Shown here: positions 33,486-44,428 of the stretch, piece after piece | Position numbering within the stretch: position 1 is the first letter of the stretch | Layout: each line of letters starts with the position of its first letter | NCBI GenBank assembly: GCA_007859835.1 | Contig: SJPJ01000002.1 | Coordinates: 142,744-206,743, forward strand | Origin: Novipirellula herctigrandis | GTDB lineage: Bacteria > Planctomycetota > Planctomycetia > Pirellulales > Pirellulaceae | Reading direction: 5' to 3' | DNA: 64,000 nucleotides | Notes under the pieces: generated by a model | Told to the model about the DNA's origin: nothing | Database searches by the model: none | What the model saw: the letters and a program-made list of their open reading frames with translations, nothing else | Program-made: the position numbers and the translations under genes

Positions 33486-35222
33486 CCCGAACATTGCATC
33501 CGCGGATTCAGCTTGCCCACTAGCGCGAAAGCCTTAGTCCTGATAGTCATTGGAGTTACCACACCTCAATTTCCACAGGCCCAAGGCTTTCTGCAATGAC
33601 AGATCGTAAACGAAAACGTCCTGCTCTGAAACGCCTACGTCGGCAAGCTGTTGATGCTGACTTCGACGGTGGAACGCTCACCTCCGATGGCGGCTTGGTG
33701 CTCCTTCGCGAAGTTGATCGGCGGCTCGATCTGATCCGAAGGGTCGATCAAGCCATCCCCGATCCGCGTGATCCGATCTACACCGCGCATCAGCAAGACG
33801 AGATCCTCATCAGCCGAATCTTCGGCATCGCCGCCGGTTACCAAGACGCCAACGATCACGACGCCTTGCGGCACGATCCCGCTTTTCAAGTGGCTGCCGG
33901 AAGGACGCCAGCAGAAAACGATTACAGCGAAGGCGCCTATCCGCTTGCCAGTCCCTCGACGCACTGCCGGTTTGAAAACCGAATCGACTCCAAGGCCATC
34001 TTCAAGCTTCACGAAGTCCTCGTCGATACCTTCCTGGATAGCTTCGACGAGCCGCCTGAAGAAATCATCCTGGACTACGACGCGACCGATGACACCGTCC
34101 ATGGCAACCAAGAGCGTCGGTTCTTCAACGGTTACTACGACAGCTACTGCTTCCTTCCGCTTTACGTTTTCTGCGGCGATCAGATTTTGGTTTCGTATCT
34201 GCGGCCCAGTAGTGTCGGAGCGGCTCATCATGCTCGGCCGGTTACCAAGTTACTGGTCCAGAAGATTCGTTCGCGTTGGCCTGACGTGAAGATCATCCTT
34301 CGCGGCGACGGCGGCTATGCAGACGAACCGCTGATGCGATGGTGCGACAAGAACGATGTCGGCTACATCTTCGGCTTACCCAAAAACAAGGTTTTGGTGC
34401 GGGAAATCGCTTGCGAAATGACTCGGGCGAGGATTCAGCAATCGTATCTCGGTGGCAAGCGAGCGTGCTTCAAATGGTTTCGCTATCGAACGTCCAGGAC
34501 TTGGGATCGTCATCGCTGGGTTGTCGGCAAGGCACAGTACACCGGCAAGGGAGCCAACCCGCGTTTCGTGGTCACCAACCTGCCCAGCGACGCGGGCATT
34601 GTTGATACGACAAGGCACCGGCCGATGGTCGACGGCAAGCGACAACCTTGGGAAGTCAAGGAAGCCGGGACACAGTGTAGCGTCGCTTGGAATCCGGAAG
34701 ACTTCTATCGCACGATGTACTGCATGCGTGGTGAGATGGAGAACCGGATCAAGGAACAGCAGTTGTGTCTGTTCGCCGACCGAACCAGTTGCACGCGATT
34801 CATGGCGAATCAATTTCGACTGATGCTCTCATCGCTGGCCTATGTGTTGGTTGATGGCCTGAGGCGACTGGCACTTTCGGGCACCGAGCATTCACGCCTG
34901 CGTGTGGACAGCATTCGCCTGCGACTGTTGAAGATTGCCGCTCGGGTCCAAGTGACTTCTCGCCGGGTGGTGTTTCATCTTTGCAGCCATTGTCCATCGG
35001 CGGCGCTATGGGACGACGTGATGCTGCGACTTTGCCGTAGCGATTAGCCTTGCCCATCGCCAGAGATAATTCGCAACCCGCGAGCCGATGGTCAACGTGG
35101 GGGAAGGGGGAACTCCGCGCCGCCAACAAAAAAGACGATCAAATCGATGCTCCAAAGTGGCCCATGCCATCCCAGCTAAACTCAAAAGCGTCTACCACAG
35201 GCGGATGCAATGTTCGGGCTAA
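33482..35222 (+). mobile_element. IS1380-family insertion sequence (second copy) with CTAA target duplication
   Basis: 1733-bp element at 33486-35218. Terminal inverted repeats are perfect over 18 bp: CCCGAACATTGCATCCGC at 33486-33503 and its complement at 35201-35218. A 4-bp direct repeat CTAA flanks it (33482-33485 and 35219-35222). It lies inside a repeat unit of the giant gene and runs opposite to it. Insertion plus duplication is 1737 bp. Its transposase and ends differ from the first IS, so the two are different IS1380 types. Confidence 0.95.
33596..35047 (+). CDS. IS1380-family DDE transposase
   Basis: 483 aa, ATG at 33596. Basic N-terminus, then LTSDGGLVLLREVDRRL, a common opening of this family. 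Catalytic Asp in EIILDYDATDDTVHG, second Asp in KIILRGDGGYADEPLMRW, and a Glu helix with MRGEMENRIKEQQLCLFADR. This matches the IS1380 groups spread in Planctomycetes and Proteobacteria. The frame is intact, so the element may still move. Only about 30% of positions look shared with the transposase at 27947 by eye. Confidence 0.93.
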   Translation: MTDRKRKRPALKRLRRQAVDADFDGGTLTSDGGLVLLREVDRRLDLIRRVDQAIPDPRDPIYTAHQQDEILISRIFGIAAGYQDANDHDALRHDPAFQVAAGRTPAENDYSEGAYPLASPSTHCRFENRIDSKAIFKLHEVLVDTFLDSFDEPPEEIILDYDATDDTVHGNQERRFFNGYYDSYCFLPLYVFCGDQILVSYLRPSSVGAAHHARPVTKLLVQKIRSRWPDVKIILRGDGGYADEPLMRWCDKNDVGYIFGLPKNKVLVREIACEMTRARIQQSYLGGKRACFKWFRYRTSRTWDRHRWVVGKAQYTGKGANPRFVVTNLPSDAGIVDTTRHRPMVDGKRQPWEVKEAGTQCSVAWNPEDFYRTMYCMRGEMENRIKEQQLCLFADRTSCTRFMANQFRLMLSSLAYVLVDGLRRLALSGTEHSRLRVDSIRLRLLKIAARVQVTSRRVVFHLCSHCPSAALWDDVMLRLCRSD

Positions 35223-38200
35223 TAGGTATACGCCATATTGATCGTTGCCTGAAATCACATTGCTGGCTGCTGGCGTAGCACCTCCGATCGTATTATCGGG
35301 GGCGTTGTTGACAAAGACACCACTCCGTAAGTTACCTAGTGCGGCCGTGCCGTTGCTATCCGTTCCGATAAGGTTCCCTTGAACGAGGTTGGCTGTGGCG
35401 TCGGTTCCTAACAGATACACGCCATGTTGGTCGTTGCCGGAAATCACGTTACCAGCTCCGACGTCGGTGCCACCAACCGTGTTGCTTGCCGCGGCATTGA
35501 TCAGTACACCACTTCTTAGATTGCCAATGTCGGCCGTGCCGTTAGGATCCGTGCCGATGTAATTCCCCTGTACCAAATTTCCAGTTGCGTCTGCTCCTGA
35601 TAGATAGACGCCACATTGATCGTTGCCTGAAATGACATTACTGGCTTCTACCGTGGTGCCTCCGATCGTGTTGTCGTGTGCATTACTAACCATGACTCCG
35701 CTTCGCAAGTTACCTAGCGTTTCGGTGCCATTGATATCCGTGCCAATCAGGTTCCCTTGAACAAGGTTGGCTGTGGCGCCGGCTCCTAACAGATACACGC
35801 CGAATTGATCGTTGCCGGAAATCACATTGCCGGCTCCTTCGTCGATGCCACCGACCGTATTGCCCACGGCGCCGTTGAGCAGCACGCCGCTCCGTGTGTT
35901 ACCAAGGTCCGTCTCGCCATCGATATCCGTGCCAATCAGGTTCCCTTGAACAAGGTTCGCTGTGGCGCCGGCTCCTAGCAGATACACGCCATGTTGGTCG
36001 TTGCCAGAAATCAGGTTACCAGCTCCGGTCAACGTGCCACCAACCGTATTGCTTGTCCCCGCATTAATCAGCACACCGCTTCTTAAGTTACCAATATCTG
36101 TCGCACCGTTTAGATCCGTGCCGATAGAGTTGCCTTGGATGAAGTTTCCGGTGGCACCAGTACCGGCGAGGTAGATGCCATACTGATTGTTCCCGGAAAT
36201 TGTATTGCCTTGACCTGCACCAGACCCGCCGATGGAGTTGTCAGCAGTGCTGGCGATGATCCCATTGGCCTGATTCGGCAGTGGGCTATATCCCCTGGCA
36301 TTGAGTCCGATGATGTTGTCGTGAACGATGGTTTGGACCGCTGTTGAACCCAGGATCGAAACCCCATTGCTGCCGTTACCCGAGATCACGTTACCTTGGC
36401 CGACAAGACCAATGATGGTATCGGGTGCGTTGATGATTGAAACGCCATTCTGACTGTTGGGGACGGCCGACGATCCGTCTGGCGAAGTTCCGATTTTGTT
36501 TGAGGTGATAACATTCGCGGTAGCTAAAACACCATTGACGATGATGCCCGTTGTGCCATTGGCCGCAATGACATTTGCATCGATGGTATTGTCACTGCTG
36601 TTCACAACATGAGCGCCCGACAGCCCGTTGCCCAACGCCATTCCGTTTGGATCGAGCCCAAGGAAGCAATCCGTAACCGTGTTTCCAGCGCCACCGTTGA
36701 ACTCGATACCGTCTCCACCAAAACCGTAGATTGCAAGCCCGATTAGGCTGCTACCCGCTGCGGTATTAGAAAATTGGAGACCATCAGCCGACAGACTGGA
36801 CGTAGCCCCTTCGAGCCCAATCAGAGGAGTGGACGCATAGCTGGGCTGTGTAGAGCCATCGACGAATATCGGATCAATAACCGTTGGTAGCGCATCGGAG
36901 AGTGATATAACCTGTGGTCCGTCACCGGGGATGTCGAATTGGATCACGTCAAGATTTGCTAAGAAGTTGGCTTCTTCAATTGCCGCACGCAAACTGGTAA
37001 ATCCGTCTCCGTCTAAGGCAATTCCGTCACCCAATAGCGCATCATGCGTGTCGCTGGTCGTATTGACAATAAATTGACGAAGATTGTTCGGCTGGTTCAG
37101 CGAGGCATAACCAACCGTGCCAAAGACGTCAGTTACGTATAGTTCAATAAAGTAGACTCCAGCCCCCAATCCTTGTGAATCGAGGTACACTTGAAGATCA
37201 AGCGAGCCGTCCGTTTCACTGGTGACTAGCAATCCGTCGACATACCACTCATAAGTGACATCGGGATCTTCGGTGACATCGGGAAGTTGTCCTAAGGAAG
37301 CGACAATCATGTCATTCGGTTGCGACTGGATGCTAACATCGATTTCGTATTCCAGTACGAGTTGCGAGTCGTACAAGGAGGCTGGTTTTTTGTCGCCTTT
37401 GATATAGACCGAGAAATCGAAACCTTCGGACAGCCAAGCACCATTGACGGTCAGGTAAGAAGTGGATCCACCGTCGTCTCGTGTAATCAAGGCTCCGCTG
37501 TCATCCACGGCAAGACGTTCATCGATGATCACGCCATTGAAATCACGCACGAGTCCGACCCAGTGGGTGCTTTCTCGAAGGTCGACGCCATTGTCCAATA
37601 CACCAGCACCATCCAACAAATTGATGATGGTGGTTGTATCACCACCAGTGGGATACTTGATGTTGTATTTCGTAAATGGGGGACGACTTTGGGGAATCAG
37701 TGGGATGTCGACGCCCGGCAAGTCCTGGCCGAATTTACCTGCCTGCAATCGCCAACGTGGTCCTGGCACGTTAAGCACCAAATATTCATCGTCAACATTA
37801 TTTACCGTTTCAAACAACTCACGTGCGTACTGGGCATTGGGTTCGAACGGATCACGATTCATCGTCGTAAACCATGCGTTGGTGAAACCACCCGTCAAGT
37901 CGGACGATATTCCATCCGGCTCAATCAACATTGAGTCACGGAAAATTGTCCCGTCAACAATTGTCGTGCTGCCATCGCTTAGTACAACCTCGATTTGGTT
38001 CTTGACACCAATTTCGTTGCCATTGAGGTCGTGGATAATCAGATCCTCTGGCGTCGCGTCCGTTGGCGGCACGATATTGCCGTTTTCATCGAGCAAGAAA
38101 TAGGATGGATAGTAGGTTCCATTCCCAGCGTAGTCATTCAGATCCGAGACCCACAGGAATTCACTCGCGTCGGCGGGATTGGCAACGACCTGGTAGTTGC

Positions 38201-41200
38201 CAATAACTTGGTATTCCGGTGTTCGTCCTGTGGCCTCTTCGTTTTCAAGATCCTCGGGACGAATCTGGTCATTGGGGTTGTTTGTGACCGCGTGGTTTAC
38301 TCGAAGGTTCGCAGTTGTTACGTGATAAGTCAGCCCCGTCTCTGTCCATGCTTGTGGTAACGGCAGCGAGGCATTTAGCCGGATATCATTAGGACGCTTC
38401 ACAGCAGTACCCCAGCGGTATAGCAATTTGCCATCATCTTTGAATGTCACCGAATAGATCGGAACATCTTCATCAACATCGAAGGCGACAAAGATATCCT
38501 TGAGAACAGAACTCTCGTTTGGTTCGATTAACCCATCATTGAAAGCGGCGACTAATTCGGCTCCGCTATAGGTGGTCCCATGAATTCCTTCCGTCGGTGT
38601 GTAAACTCCTGTCGCCTCATCGTAGGCCAAGTCGATTCGCACGAACGTATCATCCGAGGGAGACTCGTCAAAACCTAGGATGTCAGCCATCACTCGGTAG
38701 TGTTCTGTCGATGCCTTGACAGTGTCGCCACCCAATCCGGTCAGCCAAGTTCCTAATGGCAATCCCGATTTAAAGAGGACGGTATCAGCATCAGACAACT
38801 GCATGCCGATCGCATTTCCGTTGCCGTCATCCAAATTGCCGACCCAACCTTCGGTATAGATCCCATCGTTCACCTTTTCTTCACCACCAACAAAATCCAA
38901 GACGTGGAATCCGAAAGTGCTGTCGATGGGATAGAGCGTAACGCCTTCTTTCGTCACGATTGGCTCAACGTCACCAACACCCGCAGTATCGATGATCGAG
39001 GGGTCGTTAACGTACATGCCCCCGTCATATCCCCCAAGGACATCATCGATTGAGAATGTGTGGAGTTGCGAGATGTAGTCGGTCCCAATGTCTCCGTCGA
39101 ACTCCCCAATCGCTGGAGTGAGCCGTTGCAAGCCTGCGCCGGGTACTGCGTCACCGTCGGCATCTTGATTTCCACCCGAGCCGCCACCATCGCCTCCGTC
39201 ATCACCGGTCGACGGAGTGGGTGGGACGACTTCACCGATCCAATTGAAGTCGCCGACCATCACATTGGTCCAAACTTCATTTTGATTCCACGATCCGAAC
39301 GGCTGGAATTCGAAATCCATGCCGTCGGAAAGGCCGACGGTCCACTTAGCATCAACGTCATCACGGCCAGCGACATCGATCAATCCATCGCCATTAAAGT
39401 CGCCGCTGCACACGTCAACGAACGTACCACTTGTCGACCATTGACCGAAGGTCGCATTGCTGGACTCCGTTCCGTCGGCAACCTTCACCCACCATTGGTT
39501 GTTTATGTTTCGTGCGATAACGTCCTCATCGCCATCGGCATCGACATCGCCGATCATGACGTCCAAGATTGGCTCGTTCGGTATACTACCTCCCCAACCT
39601 TTTGTCTTGAACTGTTCACTCCCGCTATCGGAGATTCGCGACTCGGTCAATACCCAAGATCCGCTGCTGGCAATTCGAGCGACGATGTCATCGCGGCCAT
39701 CCCCGGTGACGTCACCTGTTAGCACGTGGCTGTAATTGGTTTGGTCATTGTCGATCAACGTTTCCCACGGTTCACTTCGAAAAACGTCGGTTCCTGTATC
39801 ATCGGCAGTATAGGAGATGACAACCCATTGGACTTTGTCTTCCCCATTGTCATCAATAATGTACCGCCGGCCAACGATATCTTCTCTGGCGTCGCCGTTG
39901 TAATCACCCACCATGATGTGCTCATAAACTTCACTCCACGGCACGTTGCTCATGTCATCCGTGAACGATCCGTCATAGGAAGCGAGATACCATGTCCCCG
40001 AAGCGTCGCGGCCCACGATTTCATCGATGCCATCGCCATTGAAATCGACGGGCATGGCATTGTCCCAAACTGCCGGTGGGCTGCCGGTTACGTTAAGCAC
40101 GGAATCATCAAACGACCATTGATCGTCAACATAGGTTGTGACGGAGGTCATCCAGTTTTGCGTCTCAGGATTCCAACCAACGATATCGTCTGCGCCTTCA
40201 CCATTCAGTTCGGCAACCATCACGTTCGTCCACTCAACTCCGTCGGTCCAACCGCCGTAGCGAGTTTCTTTGAACACGTCTCCGTCGGAGATGCTGACCC
40301 ACCACGATCCGTCCGTCCGACGACTGATGACGTCATCAATCCGATCCGTGATGCGGACTTGGTAGTCTTCGACTTCACCATAATGGAGAGTTTCATCACC
40401 CAATTCACCTGTGGGCAGGATTTGAATGCCCTCATCGGGTCCAACTGGACTTAGACGGAAACGAATGTATGATTCGCCCGCAACTGCTTCAGCAGGAATA
40501 AGCATCGCAATGTTCACAAATCCTCCGTCAGCCAATTGCAGCTGATCCACAACCTCCGTGACCTCAGGATCCTCTGTGGGAACTCGGAATTGAATTCGTT
40601 CTGCGTCAGGGTCGAATAGACCATCGAGATTCGCATCGATCCAAGCGTATAGATACCCACCGTCCGGATCGACTGTCGAATTGCCATCGGCTAAACGTAA
40701 ATAAGCGTCTACGTCAATCCGTGTGTCAGCACCGGGAATGATCGCACTATGAAAAACGATGCCTTCTTCATCATCGAGATTAACACCGTCATCTCCTAAG
40801 GCATCTTGTGTTGAAATCGCATTCGCTTCGGCATCGATCCCAATGTTTTCAGCGACGCCTAGGTAGTAGACGGGCGTGCCGGATGGGTCGACCAGAAGCT
40901 TAGCGCGAGCGGGTTCCGCGAGATCGTTATCAGGATCGCTTTCATAGGAAACGGGAGCATCGCCATAATCGAACGCATCCACACCTTCAGCCAATTCATA
41001 AGTCAGGATCAGTTGCGCATCAAAGAGGGTTGCCGGTTTTTGATCGCCTTTGACATAGAATGCAAAGTCGAACCCGTCGGTCAGTGGCAAACCATTGACG
41101 GAGACTCCATCATTATCTGGATCGCGTTCGTTGATACCCTCATCGTTAAGCACTGTGAACACCCAGTGATTGCTGTCTCGGAGGTCAACACCGTTATCCA

Positions 41201-42980
41201 GCAATCCAGCACCGTCAAGCAGGTCGATCGTCGTAACCGTTTCAGCGCCAACCTCATACTTGATATTATCGCTTTGGAAAGGAGGCTCGCTGCCAGGCTC
41301 TAGGGGGATTTCCATTCCCGGGATGTCTTGCCCAAACTTATTGGAAAGCAAACGCCAACGTGGTCCTGAGACGAGAGAGCCATCGTCGCCATAGTAGTAC
41401 TCGAACGGATCCCGATCCATCGTTGTATACCACTGCCACGTGAAACCTTCCACGATATCTTCTGAGATCCCTTCTGGGTTAGCGAGGGCGGTATCGCGAA
41501 ACGTCGTACCAACGGAGATGATCTCGGTAACCGGTGCTCCGCTGACGTCCTCGGTGACGACGACTTCCTTGTTACGCAAGCCGACCACAGCGACATCTTC
41601 CCCTAGTTCATTGGGCATTGTGATGAGTTGCGGATCGCCATCGACATCCGCAATCGGAGTTCCGGAATTGTCCGACGGAACGACGTAGACAAGATCGTCT
41701 AAGCTGAAGTCAGGATAACCCTCTGGGGCTTGAGGGTCACTTGCGTCGAGATAGACAACTTCCCCCTCGGCGTCTAACCATAGATAACTCGGCAAGTAAC
41801 TTCCGTCTCCTGAATAGTCGTTGCCATCGGCTCGCCATGCAAAACTTTCGTCCCAACCATCGACGCCCCAACTACTGGGGTCACTGACTGTAACGCGGTA
41901 AGAGGGAATGCGACCAGTTGCAATCTCGTTTTCCAAATCCTCTGGGCGAATTTGGTCGTTAGGGTTATTGGTAATGGTGTGACGAACTTGCAGTTCCGCT
42001 TGGGTGACGACATAGCCAGGTTGGCCATCCTCGACGGCAAGCCATTCTTCGGGAAGCGGTACATGGACCCCAATGCGAATGTCATTGGGGCGTTTCACCA
42101 ATGTGCCCCAACGGTACAACAGCTTTCCATCGTCCTTGAAAGTCACCGAGTAGGATGGCGATTCTTGGATTTCGCCGGTGTAGGGATCATGTTGATAGGC
42201 AACGAATAAATCGTTCATCACGGTGCTTTCGTTCGGATCAACGTCGCCATTTTCAAACATGCCCACTACGTCACTAACCGTCAGTGGAGTGTCCTGAACC
42301 TCGCCGTCGACAATCAATCGATACTCATCGTCAGTCGGATCTCCATCCAATCCAAGTAAGTTGGACATGACCACGTAGTGTTCGGTGGAAGCCTTCACGG
42401 TATTGCCACCAAGTCCGGCTGCCCAGGTACCGATCGGAAGCGTGGATTTGAAACCGTCTGTTTCGACATTGGAAATAACCAATCCAATTGGCTGGCCATT
42501 GCCGTCATAGGCGTTTCCTACCCAACCCTCACGAAAGACACCATCGTCCAAGGATTTTTCTTCCGCACCAACAAAATCTTCGACCACAAAACCAAATGTA
42601 CTATTGATCGGATAGAGAACATTGCCTGCCTTATCCAGAATCGCGGGTGTGTCGTCACCATGCAATTCAGGCGCATACACGCCTGGCTCCGCAGTGAAGT
42701 CAATGATGTCGACACTTTCTGTCTTATTCGTTGTGCCGACAAAATCCCCTGTAACCTCGACGTAGTCGTTGCCACCTAAGCCTGTATTCGGATCATGAAT
42801 CGAAAACTCAACCAGCGGCGAAAGATAGCTGATGTCTGCAGCTAAAAGTATTCGCTTTTCGATCGTTTCCAAACCCAGCTTCCGCAAGCGTACGTTTCTC
42901 GCACCGCGTTTCCTCTTGGCTAAATTGCGAGAAACTCTGGACAGCTGATGCACGAAGTTTTTGGTTGCTAGCTTACACAT
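35139..42980 (-). pseudogene. 5' part of a giant multidomain extracellular protein, disrupted by an IS element
   Basis: 2613 codons, of which 2587 are native and the last 26 are read-through into the IS before a stop at 35139. N-terminus: basic segment then LETIEKRILLAADISYL (38-53), a variant of the planctomycete LEPR-XLL export signal. Then a module of about 600 aa (55-660) rich in STFGFVVEDFVGAEEK and KASTEHYVVMSNLLGLDG, a GEVED region (DYGDAPVSYESDP ... GEVEDYQVRITD), about seven FG-GAP-like repeats (VGDYNGDAREDIVGRRY, SGDFNGDGLIDVAGRDD), a second copy of the first module (about 1300-1950), and parallel beta-helix repeats to the break. Expected location: cell surface or secreted matrix, possibly an adhesin. 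The truncated product would lack the dockerin anchor. Confidence 0.85.
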
Positions 42981-44428
42981 GGGATATTCCTAGAACGCGA
43001 TGCTAAAACTCCAATGCTCGAACCTCACGTGAGATCCAAACAAAGAAGCTCACTCCATCTTGCCAAGAGGGTGGAACGACTATGACGACAATTTGTCAGT
43101 TGCTACGCAGGGAAATCTTTGGTTTCAAAATGTGTTGCGGTATGCATATACGCTCACCCAAACTCGTTACGAGAAACGTCCAAAGCAAAAGCTTGATGCG
43201 AGCGTTGCCAGCCACGGATCCAAGCACCTACTGTGCCACACCCCCCCCTTTTTTTCTGCCACTGCAAAAGCAAGAAAATCTCTATCGCTGCACAAAGGCA
43301 ATTCAGCCAGCATTAACTCGGCTCAAACAAAGACGCAATGTCGCTGGCAAAGCCATAGTGACAATTCGGACAAGCTCACCGCTTCAAAACATCTCGCCAG
43401 TCTCAAGTGGTGTGTTCGATCCATACTGCACACTCAGTGCAACATGTTGTCACGTTCCTTAACTGTCATCGCCTCATGATTCACCCGAATGAACCAAACA
43501 CCACGCGCTAAACAGTCGCTTTGCTCAACAAAATCTTTACCCATACGTGTGCGATGTAGTCGCATAGACTGTGACCGTTCTCACAAGCAGCGTGCGTCAT
43601 CGACTCAATCCCGTTAACGATCGCGATACACAACTTACATTCGGTAAGGTCCGCTGAGCGACGTCGATCCGACTTGAAGTCGAACAGGATTGGTTTGATG
43701 GGTTGGACCATCGGGTGAGTACGGAGAAAGCATTCTTGCTACCGCTATTATCGCTTCCATCTTTTTCGATACCGAAGAGCTATTGTGACTCGGTCAATCC
43801 CCCATCATGAAGACGCCGCCGGAGCGAAGGGGAGGATCGAACAGTCGGAGCAAGCAGACAGCAAAACCACGCTTCAAAATGCCACGAGTTTGGTCGGCCA
43901 ATCGAAGCTCATCGATCGGCTAACTCGCTTAGACCACATGATGATTTGTTCAACATCTTGGATAAACTCTCTCTAAAGTCGAGGCTCCTCACGCCGAGCG
44001 TTGTGGAAAGCCAAATCCTTTGGACGACACATTACGATCGTGAGCCTGACGGTTAATTTTCTTGACCGTGCGAGTCAGAATAACGCGATATTTCTCAATC
44101 GGATCGAGAAACCCGTTTTTACTCGAGGCGAATCACCTCGTTCGACAGCGTCCCATTATTGGAAGTAGCTGCAGTGGTGCCCGCCGATCACATGGGGAGT
44201 CCGCATCAAGCATGAGGTGGTGAGATGATTCCGAGCGTGCTTGGGGCCTAGAATGGCCGACGAAGGAGATCTCAGCCTATCCGAGATTGCAACAGAAATT
44301 GCTCGCCGAATCTGAATACGACTTGCTTGTGGTTAACAAACGACCTCGTTCCGCCGTCCCTTTTTGCGGCGTGTCGGCTACTGTCGACGCTGATGCATGA
44401 GAAGATGAATTTAAAGCCATTTCTTATT
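42981..44428. other. Gene-poor 1.45-kb region
   Basis: Upstream of the giant gene and downstream of a sulfatase. Frames of 60-140 codons exist on both strands but none shows a domain, ribosome site or signal peptide. A short run of C then T (43241-43257) is the only low-complexity feature. A 67-codon minus frame at 43508-43711 is the most protein-like, with no family. Probably promoter sequence plus decayed genes. Confidence 0.4.

Larger units (their letters stand above)
32300..36400 (-). repeat. Tandem 63-aa (189-bp) beta-helix repeats, interrupted by the IS
   Basis: About 13 units with the pattern NLVQGNLIGTDLNG...LGNLRSGVLIN...NTVGGTDVGAGNVISGND..GVYLLGAGATA. The spacing measured between two adjacent units on the DNA is 189 bp. 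Some units are nearly identical at DNA level (for example around 35440 and 32950), which permits recombination between them. The inter-repeat sequence CTCCTAAC contains the CTAA used as the IS target. Confidence 0.85.

Noticed and set aside
32300-36400. Regular repeats suggesting a CRISPR array
   Set aside because: The 189-bp period, open frame and beta-helix protein pattern explain the repeats; there are no spacers.
43060-43479. 139- and 126-codon frames upstream of the giant gene
   Set aside because: Overlap one another in different frames, include homopolymer runs, and have no signal or family.
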